Part shown: positions 10,902-20,298 of the stretch, in pieces
Layout of the letters: each line of letters begins with the position of its first letter
Numbering within the stretch: position 1 is the first letter of the stretch
NCBI GenBank assembly: GCA_001792895.1
Contig: MARA01000008.1
Location: forward strand, 992,001 to 1,056,000
Length of the DNA: 64,000 nt
Origin: Lentinus brumalis
Lineage: Eukaryota; Basidiomycota; Agaricomycetes; Polyporales; Polyporaceae
Reading direction: 5' to 3'
Notes under the pieces: generated by a model
What the model was told of the DNA's origin: nothing
Database searches by the model: none
What the model saw: only the letters and a program-made list of their open reading frames with translations
Program-made: the position numbers and the translations under genes

Positions 10902-12608
10902 GTGATCGGCGAGCTGCCCGCAGAATACCGCATCGTCCGCAACCGGATCGGCGACCCTCTAGCCGACCTCCCGCTCCTAGACCCGAACCCTCCGCCGTAT
11001 GTTCCGACGGGACGCTACACCGCGGAGCGCAGGGAGCGTTTTCGAGCGCATCACGCGCAATGGTTACTGCCCGCCGAGCTGGACGTCCTAGACGACTTCA
11101 TGTGCAAACAACAGGGAGCATTCGCGTGGGACGACTCCGAGCGGGGCAGCTTCCGGCGTGACATGTTCCCCCCAGTGCGCTTCCCGGTCATTCCGCATGT
11201 TCCGTGGGTAGAGAAGAACTTCCCTATCCCGCCCGGTATTTACGCTCAAGCCGCGGCCCTCATCCAACGGAAGATCGCCGCCGGAGTCTACGAGCCTTCC
11301 AACGCGTCCTACCGGTCCCGGTGGTTCTGCGTACTCAAGAAGGACGGCAACATTCGGATCGTCCACAGCCTCGAGCCTCTCAACAAGGTCACCATCCAGC
11401 ACTCCGGAGTCCCGCCGGTCCCGGATCACCTCGCGGAACAGTTCGCCGGTCGCGCGTGTGGCACGACGTTGGACCTCTACGTGGGGTACGACGAACGGGA
11501 AATCGACGAGCGCTCGCGCGACTTAACCACCTTCCAGACGCCGTTCGGAGCTATGCGCCTTACGACGCTTCCGATGGGTTGGTCGAACTCAGTTCCGATC
11601 TTCCACGACGACGTCACGTTCATCCTGCAGCCGGAGATCCCGCACGTAACCCTTCCCTATATCGACGATGTTACGGTCAAGGGCCCCGCGGACCAGTACA
11701 AGGTTGCCGTAGGAGGGTGGGAGATGATCCCGGCGAATCCGGGAGTCCGAAGGTACTTCTGGGAACATCTACCGGACGTCAACCGTTGCGTTCAGCGGGT
11801 CAAGCATGCCGGCGGGACGTTCTCCGGGACTAAGGCGAACATAGGACCACCGGAGTTCGTAGCCATCGGGCACTTCTGTACTCCGGAAGGGCGTAAGCCC
11901 GACGTCAAGCGCACCGAAGCCATCGCCAACTGGGGACCGTGCAAGGACCTCTCGGAGGTCCGGGCCTTCCTCGGAACGGTCGGGGTGGCCCGCATCTTCA
12001 TCAAGGACTTCGCCAAGCGAGCTAACCCCCTGGTCAAGCTAACTCGGAAGGATGTTCCTTTCGAGTTCGGGGCGGAGCAGCTACAGGCGATGGCGGACCT
12101 CAAGCAGGCTCTCCTGGACTCCCCCGCCCTCCGTCCGCTCGACTACGAGTCCGACGCTCCTGTCATCCTGGCCGTCGACACCTCCTACATCGCCGTGGGC
12201 TACCACCTCGCCCAACAAGACATCAACGACCCGAAAATCCGCTACTACAATCGCTTCGGCTCTATAACCCTCAACGAGCGCGAAGCCCGTTTCTCGCAGG
12301 CCAAGCTCGAGCTTTACGGACTCTACCGGACACTTCGCGCACTCCGGTTCCACCTGATCGGGGTCCGCAACCTTGTCGTCGAAGTCGACGCCCGCTACAT
12401 CGAGGGTATGCTCCGGCACCCCGACTACGCCCCGTCCGCTTCGATGAACCGCTGGATAGTCTCCATCACAACCTTCCACTTCACCCTAGTCCACGTACCC
12501 GGAGTACACCACGGCCCCGACGGCCTGTCGAGGCGTCCACCTCAGCCGGGGACACGCCCGAGCCGGACGATGACTTCGACGACTGGATCGACCGGCTCTA
12601 TAGCATGA
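10902..12608 (+). CDS. Reverse transcriptase and RNase H (Pol)
   Basis: The open frame extends upstream of the listed start (a GTG) into a lysine-rich linker. The RT palm has LDLYVGYDE, QTPFGAMRLTTLPMGW and the catalytic YIDD box at 11658-11669. The connection region is followed by RNase H with AVDTSYIAVGYHL, an ELYGLYRTLRAL helix and VVEVDARYIEGML, and it ends with the gypsy HVPGVHHGPDGLSRR signature. It copies element RNA to DNA. A frameshift near 12545 separates it from integrase. Confidence 0.88.
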   Translation: MIGELPAEYRIVRNRIGDPLADLPLLDPNPPPYVPTGRYTAERRERFRAHHAQWLLPAELDVLDDFMCKQQGAFAWDDSERGSFRRDMFPPVRFPVIPHVPWVEKNFPIPPGIYAQAAALIQRKIAAGVYEPSNASYRSRWFCVLKKDGNIRIVHSLEPLNKVTIQHSGVPPVPDHLAEQFAGRACGTTLDLYVGYDEREIDERSRDLTTFQTPFGAMRLTTLPMGWSNSVPIFHDDVTFILQPEIPHVTLPYIDDVTVKGPADQYKVAVGGWEMIPANPGVRRYFWEHLPDVNRCVQRVKHAGGTFSGTKANIGPPEFVAIGHFCTPEGRKPDVKRTEAIANWGPCKDLSEVRAFLGTVGVARIFIKDFAKRANPLVKLTRKDVPFEFGAEQLQAMADLKQALLDSPALRPLDYESDAPVILAVDTSYIAVGYHLAQQDINDPKIRYYNRFGSITLNEREARFSQAKLELYGLYRTLRALRFHLIGVRNLVVEVDARYIEGMLRHPDYAPSASMNRWIVSITTFHFTLVHVPGVHHGPDGLSRRPPQPGTRPSRTMTSTTGSTGSIA

Positions 12609-14141
12609 TGCACTTGGTCAACCCTCCTCCGACGCTCCGTTTGTCCGACGCCCCGCTACGCGCACCGGCCGCACCGGACGCGCCCTCCTTCACCATCCTC
12701 ATGCAGCAAACCAGCGGAACGTCCGCGAAGCTACCGGAGGTCCCGCCGATACCGTACGATCGGTTTCCGCGGACATCCGCTGCAGCGAAGATGGACCGAC
12801 GCCTCGAGCTAGCGCGCGAGTGGTTAAGGTCTCGCGAGCGCCCGTCAGAGCTCGACGACCGGGAGTTCACCCGACTCTCGAAGTGGGCCAAGGATTTCTT
12901 CGTCGACAAGGAGGGCCGTCTTTGGCGCACCTCAGAAGACGGGGCCCACAAGAGGGTACTCGCACCGGACATCCGCTCGCAGGTCCTAGTCGAAATGCAC
13001 GATTACATCGGACACCGCGGAATCTACGCGACCCGAGCCTTCGTCGCGGAACGTTTCTGGTGGCCGGAAATGAAGTCCGACGTTGCCTGGTACGTCCGTA
13101 GCTGTCACCTGTGCCAGATCCGCCAGACTACTCGTATCCACATCCCTCCGACCATTCCGTACCCTGCTCCGCCGATGGTCCGCGTTCACGTCGACTCTAT
13201 GGATATGCCAGGGACCTACAAGCACTTCTTCCACGCGCGGTGCGCTACTACGTCCTGGGTCGAAGGCCGAGCGTCCAAGTCGCAGACCGCGCAAGTCATC
13301 GGCGACTGGCTCTACCAAGATCTCCTGTGCCGGTGGGGCGCGGTCTCCGAGATCGTGTCCGACAACGGGTCCCCCTGGATAGCCGCCCTCGAGTACCTCT
13401 CGAAGAAGTACCACGTCTTTCATATCCGTATCTCCGGCTACAATTCGCAGGCAAACGGAATAGTCGAAAGACCGCACTTCCACGTCCGGGACGGCCTCTT
13501 CAAGGCCTGCGACGGGGATGCCTCCCTATGGGTCTCCCGAGTATACACCACCCTCTGGGCGGACAGAGTCACCGTCCGACGACGCCTAGGCTGCTCTCCG
13601 TACTTCGCGGTCACCGGGACGAACCCAATCATGCCATTCGACATCGCTGAGGCGACCTACCTGATGCCGGTACCCACCAAGATGCTATCGACCGCCGAGC
13701 TCATCGTCCGACGCGCCATCGCACTCCAGAAGCGTCCGGAGCAGCTCAGCCTCCTCGCTCTACGGTCTTCAAGCAGCGGGTCGAGGCAGCGCAGAAGTTC
13801 GAGCAGGACCACGCTCGGACAATCAAGTCCTTCAACTTCGAGCGCGGACGCCTCGTCCTCATGCGCAATACGCCATCGAAAAGTCCCTCAACCGCAAGAT
13901 GCGCCCCCGTTACCTCGGCCCCTACGTGGTCATCAAGCGGAACCGCGGCGGAGCATATGTCATCGCCGAACTCAACGGCGCCGTCTTCGACCGCCCCGTC
14001 GCCGCCTTCCGACTCATCCCGTACCTCGCCCGAGAAGCTATCTACGTGCCCGACGGTGCGCTCGACGTCTCCGACGACAAGCTCCGCATCATCGAAGCAA
14101 CGGAGGTAGATGAGCAGGAGGACTTCGAGGACGTGGATTAA
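12605..14141 (+). CDS. Integrase (Pol C-terminal part), frameshifted near its end
   Basis: The N-terminal HHCC zinc domain is visible as MHDYIGHRG...CHLCQ. The catalytic core has Asp in VHVDSMDM, Asp in VSDNGSPW and Glu in NGIVERPHF. The main frame runs to 14113, but beyond about 13760 its translation is nonsense; the true C-terminal domain continues in a second frame (VFKQRVEAAQKFEQDH) and after about 13870 in a third (MRPRYLGPYVVIKRN), stopping at 14141. Two small indels therefore break this copy, unless they are assembly errors. Confidence 0.82.
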
Positions 14142-14169
14142 CCACCCCGGGTTTAGCGCCCACGGAAGC

Positions 14170-14207
14170 GTCGACTGAGGACAGTCGACATTTCAGTGGG
14201 GAGGGGA
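14170..14207 (+). promoter_or_regulatory. Internal hairpin plus polypurine tract copy
   Basis: GTCGACT (14170-14176) pairs with AGTCGAC (14183-14189) around loop GAGGAC and is followed by ATTTCAGTGGGGAGGGGA. The same arrangement, with a different but still self-complementary stem, precedes the 3' LTR at 17861-17897. This copy lies 29 bp after the Pol stop and may be the ancestral or a second plus-strand primer site. Confidence 0.7.
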
Positions 14208-14689
14208 GGGATATCCCGCGCCAAGCACTACATTACGAGAAACTATACCTACTGTTGCCCTTTACTTACGTCCCCCGTTCCCTTCCCTATGACAATCTAT
14301 TCTCCTTCCGCACTACCGTCCGAATTTTCTCCGAGTCTCTAAGGGTCGTCTCACATTCCTTTACCTCTCCGGACCTTCCTATCAGGTTTCCTACGTGGCC
14401 AACTACCGGGCACATCGCGCCTCCGAGGCGTCCGAGCCCCGTCCGATGCGTTACAACATTCCTTTACATCTAGACACTAGTACTTACAATTCTGCCCTAC
14501 GGCGCACCACACTATCCTTACCACTCAGTCCAATTCAAAACAAGACAGCATTCATTTTCTTTGCATATACAAAGCATTCGAGACTACAAGGACAGACCAA
14601 GAAAATTATACTGTACAAAGCGCGACCGAAGCCCACTAACGCTCCTGCTACTGACACAGGAGGACCGTCCGAGGCGTCCGAAGCAGCAA
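14208..14689. other. Spacer inside retrotransposon
   Basis: Pyrimidine-rich stretch between the internal polypurine tract and the end of the antisense gene. No gene seen; it may contain the 3' UTR of the antisense gene. Confidence 0.4.
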
Positions 14690-16714
14690 TCAGGAGTCCC
14701 CACCCCCAGGAGCACGGAACCGGAGGAGCTTCGCGACGAGGTCCTGTCCGGGGTCCGTCGCCGCGAGCCGCGAAAAGCTGATCTTGGGAGGCAGCTCCAC
14801 CCCCTCCTCCTCCGACCGATACTTCCCGAAGGTCTCTCCGGTGAGCTCCTTCTCCCGCGTCATCCGAGCGACGAGCTCGTGGGCCTTCCCCCAGATGTCG
14901 TACACCAGCCGGTTGGCCTCCAGCCGGTTCTCCGCGACCAGCCGGTCGAACGGCGAGAGTCCGGACAAGTCCCCCTGGTAGGGGACCGAGAAGGGAGCGG
15001 AGAACGAGACCCCCGCAGGCAAGGAGGTCCCCGCAGTCCCGGCAGGAGTCGTCGGAGGCGCAGTAGGAGCGGGCGCGTTCCAGGGAAGGACCTTGAAGAC
15101 CGCCCAGCCCTTGTGCTTGTCGCGGAAGGCCGCGACCTCCGCGGGCTCGACGGTCGGAGCGAAGTCCGCTGGGATCGCAGTGGGCGCGATGGCGTCGGGC
15201 AGTCCGACAGCTCGCAGCCGCTCCGCGAGTCCGTCCTGGTCGACGACTCGGAAACGCGGTCGGTCCCGCTCGAAGATGGCGATGAAGCGGACGGCCATGT
15301 ATCGGATGTCGGGGGTTCCGGGGATAGGAACCCAGCCCTCGCCGTTGAAGAGGGCGATGGTCTTGCGGTTCCCTATCGAATGCTAAGGGTCAGCCACCGC
15401 GGAAGGCAGAGAAGAGGACGGACTTACAGGACATCTCGCCGAAGACGCTGGAGCCGGTCCACCGGCACCCTTGCGCGTCCTTCTTGCACTTCTGGCAGAG
15501 GCCGACCTTCCCCGACGGGAGGCAGCGGCCCCCCTTCGAGCGACAGTGGTCGCACTAAGGTCCTACAAGTTAGCAAACGATCGCCGCGGCAGGAACGAGC
15601 GGAGACTTACTGGTCCCTCGAAGGAGAGCAGCACTCCCTCCTCCGAGCCGCTCGTGGGGTCGGTCTTGGGCTTCTTCCTGCCGCCGCGCCGGCCAGAGCC
15701 ACTGGCGGGCTTGCGCTTCTTGCTGCCACTGGGCTGGGGTTCCTGCGTCGTGCTGGCGAGCTCGTCGTCCTCGCTGGAACCTTCAGCGTCCTCATCGCCG
15801 CCGTCGTCCTGCGGAGGTTTCTGTCCCTGCGGAGTCTTCGGACCCGGCGGAGTCTTCGGACCCGGCGGAGCCTTCGAACCCTGCGGAGTCTTCGGCCCTT
15901 GCGGAGCCTTGCGCCCTTGCGGGGTCTTGGGGCCTTGAGAAGTCGTGCGTGCGGGCGGCGGGCTAGGAAGCGGCGAGATCCTGAAGAGTTTCGCTACGAC
16001 GTCCGGGGCGAACGGGAGGTACTTGTCCTTGTCCGTAAATTCGAGAGCGCGAGGCTCGGAGGGGTCCGCGTTCGCGAGCAAGTTCACTACACGCCGGAGG
16101 TTAGCGCAAAAAGGGACGCCTCGGAGGCGTAGGAACGTACCGTAGTCCGAGACGGCGGTCTCCGCCTTCTGGTAGACCTCAAGCCGGCTCCGCGCCAGCT
16201 TCAGCTCGTGCTCCAAGTCCCGAGCCTCCGCGACGTCCGCGGGAGTGTTCCGCCGACCGGGTTTGACGCGGCGCGACACTTCCTGGAAGCGGGCCTCGGC
16301 GTTCTTGATGCCTTCCTGGTGGAGTTGGACTTGCGCGCGGAGGAAGTCCGCGTCCCGGGCCAGGACCGCCTGGCTGCACTTGCGGAAGAACTCCCGCTGG
16401 AGCTCCGGGGGGCGTGCTCGCTGAACGTCCCCCAAAACGCGGGAAAGCGGGACCGGTATTCCCCGCTGGGTTCGGAAGGCGCGGCCTCCTAGAGGATTCA
16501 GTCGACCGCCCGGTTGGCCCCCGATGGCTCCGACAAACAGGGCGAAACTCACCAGGTAGCGGAGGAAGTGCTCCGCGGCCTCCCCGTAGTATCGGCCCGA
16601 GTAGGGGTGCAGCTCGTCCAGGACGAAGCCCTCGACGAAGGAGGCGAAGTTCGAGGCGTTGGTGAAGTCCTCGGGGTCGCTGAGGTCGACGTTAGGAGAG
16701 AGAGGGGCTGCCAT
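14690..16714 (-). CDS. Antisense accessory gene A of the retrotransposon: coiled-coil, Pro-rich, Cys-rich protein
   Basis: The gene runs antisense to Gag-Pol. From ATG at 16712-16714 (MAAPLSPNVDLS) come a helical domain, a charged coiled coil (ELKLARSRLEVYQKAE), then tandem PQGPKTPQG/PPGPKTP-type repeats, an acidic patch and a basic SKKRK stretch. The frame is open to 15611; GTAAGT at 15610 and an acceptor before 15554 then join a cysteine cluster (CDHC, GRC, GLCQKCKKD, GCRW) at 15428-15554. A second intron (GTAAGT at 15427; exon from 15372) joins the last exon ending at 14690. Another possible 54-bp intron lies near 16140-16086. The cysteine array suggests zinc and nucleic-acid binding. Function unknown; not a standard retroelement protein. 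Confidence 0.68.
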
Positions 16715-17028
16715 GTTGAAGCGTCGAGGAGGGAGGAAGCGGTCAAGGAGCACGAGCGACCGAACGCGCCCGACGGCAGGTCTTTAAGGGAGCCTCGGAG
16801 GCAAAAAATTTCGCGTCCTCAATCACGAACGAAGGTCAAACAATCAGGAAGCACCGGGCTTCGCGACGTCACCGCGCCTTTCGCCGTCAACGGAGTTCAT
16901 CCGCTGTCATGCCGAAACGAGTAACTTTATTTCCGCTTTAGGACTATTCTACGGGCGCTCCGTCGACGCAGCGCGCCCTCCGCGCTATCCGCACGCCCTC
17001 CTGAGGAGTTCCCCGTCTCCGATCCTTC

Positions 17029-17752
17029 CTAGGCGTCCGAGCCCTCGATGATGTCTTCCCCCGCGTCGACGTCGTACACCACTCGCACCGGCGAGTCCGC
17101 TCCTAGCAGAACAAGGTCAGACCGTGCGGCACGCGTAGGAAGGGAGCGCTTACGAGCAACTGCGCGAGTTTCGCTTCGGAGCCGGCCGTCCTCGAGTGCG
17201 ATGCGCTCGCGGCGGAGCTCTTCCTGTCGCTCCGCGAGTCGACGGATCTCCGCAGTAACACGGAAGGCCAGGGCCAGGTCCGGCCGTCGGGAACGATTCA
17301 GCACTAGGAGGCACTCTCGGGCGACCTGAAGCTCGCGAGAGACGTCCAGTTCCTCGGCAGACACCGCGGCCAAGCGCAACGCCCGGCGGGAGCTGTCTAT
17401 CCGGCCCAGGAAGTCTCGCACGGCAGCGTTCCGGAGGGCAGCCTCGATAGGCCACTCCGATAAGGTCGTCCGAGTACGCTCGCATAGCTCGAGTACCTGT
17501 CCGGGGGTGCATCCGAGGATCATCAGCCCGTCCTGGGCGGAAATCAGCACCGAAGGCACTCCGGAGAGGATAGGGACGTACCAGGAGATCAGCTATCGTC
17601 GACATGTCGCGTCGCAGCTCAACCTCGTCGTCGCCGAAATTTCCAGACTCAAGGTCCGCTTCGAGGAGAGACACCGCACCATCGGCGTACCGAAGAGCGT
17701 CCTCCCTCACGGTGATCCGGAGCTCGGGCCAAGTCGCAGGTCCGTTCGGCAT
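17029..17752 (-). CDS. Antisense accessory gene B of the retrotransposon: helical protein
   Basis: Two exons, 17582-17752 and 17029-17532, around a 49-bp GT-AG intron with a branch-like CTGAT; both exons are multiples of three, giving 224 residues. It starts MPNGPATWPELRIT and is mostly charged helix with an Arg/Glu-rich coiled-coil-like middle (ELDVSRELQVARECLLVL; RLAERQEELRRERIALED). I do not recognise a domain. It sits between gene A and the 3' LTR, in the same antisense direction, so it would need its own promoter, possibly near or in the 3' LTR reading backwards. Confidence 0.6.
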
Positions 17753-17860
17753 GGCGTTCGGTACTACAGGACAGTGCTGGATGGTACGGCGGCTTTAAAT
17801 ACTCGCAGGGGCCAGCCTATCGATGGTGTCGTTCCCCCCTCATCCCGCCCGCCAATCGGA

Positions 17861-17897
17861 TGGACCGAGGACGGTCCAGATTTCAGTGGGGAGGGGA
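17861..17897 (+). promoter_or_regulatory. Hairpin plus polypurine tract before 3' LTR
   Basis: TGGACC (17861-17866) and GGTCCA (17873-17878) form a stem around GAGGAC, followed by GATTTCAGTGGGGAGGGGA ending directly at the 3' LTR. The purine run AGTGGGGAGGGGA is the plus-strand primer site. Confidence 0.8.
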
Positions 17898-18953
17898 TGA
17901 TAGGTATCGGACACGTCTATGCACGGAATTTGCGCCCTTCCGGAGGTTCCACAGGAGCGAGCCCAGTACTCCCGACCGTCCTACGTCGGCCAGTATGCTC
18001 GCCACAGCCCCATACTCCTTCCCTATCGCTCCGTCACCCCTCCTACCGTCCGAACCCTCGCACAGGTCGGACAACGCGGTCTGCAGCCCGTCCGCACCGA
18101 GCGGCGGCCTGTCAGACGGTTCACGTCCCCGATGAGACATCTAGCCGCAATTCCGGGGTCTCGTACGCAGCCTCGGTCACGGACGCATGGTCGGAGGGGT
18201 TCTGGAGCGTCCTTCACGCCAGTTGATTGGCCGGTGTGGTTATCGCCGGAGTTGGAGCTCCGCGCCACCATCTTGGGTAAACGTCGGTCGCCAGCGCCTC
18301 GAACCGGTTGGGGCTCGGCGCGCGCGCTGGTTGGTTAGCTGTGGTTAAAGGCTGACAGCAGGTCCGTGCGCAAGGAGCTCCGCCCGCCCCTATTGGCTCA
18401 GGACCGTTTGCGAGGGCTTTCCGAGGCTTGCGTGCTGTCGTTAGGGTAGCTTTGCTTTTGTACCTTCGGTAGCACGGTGTGCAATTCAGATTCCGTTCTC
18501 CCCACCGTTCAGCTCTAAGTCTACCGCCGCCGCTCCGTGCTCACCGTCGAAAGTATCGCCGTCACCGTCAAGAAGTCCTACCGCCGTCGAGTCGATAAGT
18601 TCGAACCCGTTTCATCCGCTACTGTCTCCGTGGTCTCCGCTCCGTGTCCTACGTGGTTCGCACCCGTCGCGTCCGTGCGTCGGAAGTCTCCTCGCCGTCC
18701 GGGCAGGCACCGTTGAGTCCTCCCTATCGTCCCGTCTCCGTGCCGTTCCCTCCATTTGTCTCCGTGGTTTCCGCGCCCCTTTCCGGACGCTCCTGTCATT
18801 CGGGAGTCGTACGTAGCCCTCCTGGACATAGGTCTCCGTTCAGTTAGGGTTGGTTAGGAGCCTCTTCCCTTCTCGCATATAAAATACGTGCATACAGTCC
18901 TTGGCTGGAGATTTGTGTGGTGTTATCCGCTCATTTCGCCCCTTGGCGTATCA
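17898..18953 (+). repeat. 3' LTR
   Basis: Copy of 3868-4923 with the same ends (TGATAGG...GTATCA). I noticed no differences between the two LTRs. Confidence 0.95.
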
Positions 18954-18957
18954 ACGG

Positions 18958-20267
18958 TCAAGCAAGAGGGTGGGAAGAAGAAGACCGGGACAGGCTCACG
19001 CACAACAAAGCCTCCGTCGGACTCGTCCGCAACTGCTGGGAAGGCCAAGGGCAAGAAGCGCACGATCACAGACGTCTCGCAAGAGAACCAGCCCTCTGCG
19101 GCAAAGAGGGCACGAGTCGAGGTCGGGGTGGTGGATGAGGGATCTTCTTTGACTGTGCCGTCTGATCGCACGACTTCTGTGCCCGCACCTTCCGCTCATC
19201 CAGTGCCGACACCGTCAACGGAGTGCGATGATGCTGTGGCCTTGGAGAGCACGGGTTGCTCTGAAGATGCACCTGTTATTGTCGAGTACAAGAAGAAGGC
19301 CGAGGATGGCATGCGCAGTTGGGCTGGAGCAATTCACTGTCGCCGCGCGGTTGCCGATGCATACTTCGACAACCCACCACATCTCTCAGGTAGGCTCACC
19401 GACTGGTATCATGATAATCTTGTTAACTATCACGCGATAGGCGACAGCATCAACCACTATGCATGCTGCGACAACTGCGTCAAAGCGAAGCAGCTTCGCG
19501 GTGAGGTGCTTTCTGAGGCTGACCAGCGGCTTTTGCACCTGGTGGACAGCATCGCTGGTGGTTGCGATGTCGGAAGCACAGAGCTCGATGAGGAGGACGA
19601 AGCTGACGGTGTCGTCAGTCCACAAGACCTGCCTGCAGCTGTCAACTCCGAGCCCCCGCCATCAACCAAGGCTCGCCAGCCTCGCGGACTTGGGCCTCGA
19701 CGAGACAAGCACCTCGAGGCATGCCGCACACGGCTCCGCGTCTGGCGGAATGAGTGCCGTCGGCGAGACTACCGCTACTGTGCCCTCAGCCCAGCCGCTA
19801 TCCTTCCTGACTCTGTCCTCACACAGCTCGCTACTCACGCACGCCTCAAGACTGCGGAGGATGTCCAAACCGCCCTACCAAACTGGACGTTTGCATCCAA
19901 GCACGCTGCTGAAGTTGCGGCTGTCCTCGCAGAGGTCGACGCGCACTTCCGGGCCGAGCGCGAGGCGGAGCAGCAGGCGGCGAAGGAGAATCGTGCGAAG
20001 CGTACAGCGGAGAACAAGGAGACGCGAGATGAAGAACGCCGTGTTCAACGGTGCATCGAGGGGGAGCGGCGTCGCCAGGCTGAGGCGGCCGCGCAGGCAG
20101 AGGCAGCATACAAACAAGCGTGCACTGTGTATGCGGCTCGGGCTGCACAGTACGCCGCGTACTATGGTCACTACCCTGGTCAATATGCAGCTCTGCATCA
20201 CCCATACCCTACTATGTACGCAGCTCAGACGCCTGGAAGTAGTAGTGCGATGTCAATGAATCCATGA
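18958..20267 (+). CDS. RecQ-like helicase, 3' part (zinc-binding domain and C-terminal tail)
   Basis: This is the continuation of the gene at 2493-3867, displaced by the retrotransposon. Coding resumes at 18958, has a 51-bp in-frame intron at 19390-19440 (GTAGGC...ATAG) and stops at 20265-20267. It contains CRRAVADAYF...CCDNC, the RecQ-type zinc-binding cysteine set, which confirms the helicase subfamily. Lysine-rich nuclear-localisation-like stretches precede it and a long charged coiled-coil tail rich in Ala, Tyr, Glu and Arg follows. An open frame starts at 18888 inside the LTR, but its first 22 residues are LTR-derived and probably not native. The gene ends 32 bp before the stop of the convergent DUF6589 gene. 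Confidence 0.8.
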
Positions 20268-20298
20268 TGATTTGTACATGCTACTAGTACAACATGTT

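Larger units (their letters stand above)
3868..18953 (+). mobile_element. Ty3/gypsy LTR retrotransposon with antisense accessory genes
   Basis: A 15,086-bp element with 1056-bp LTRs beginning TGATAGG and ending GTATCA, flanked by ACGG. Internal order is leader/PBS, Gag with zinc knuckle, aspartic protease, reverse transcriptase/RNase H, integrase, two minus-strand genes, polypurine tract. RT-RH before integrase marks it as Ty3/gypsy (Metaviridae-like). The two LTRs look identical by reading and by identical translations in several frames, so insertion should be recent. The copy is defective: a 2.2-kb element sits between Gag and protease and pol changes frame several times. It inserted into exon 3 of the RecQ-like gene. 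Confidence 0.95.

Noticed and set aside
17150..17752. Single 200-codon minus-strand frame as accessory gene B
   Set aside because: After residue 57 its translation loses the helical character; splicing the 49-bp intron moves into the frame ending at 17029, which reads as one continuous helical protein.
2493..20267. Helicase as the host's SGS1/RecQ repair gene
   Set aside because: It lies inside inverted repeats with a target duplication, next to a DUF6589 gene, so it is element-borne.
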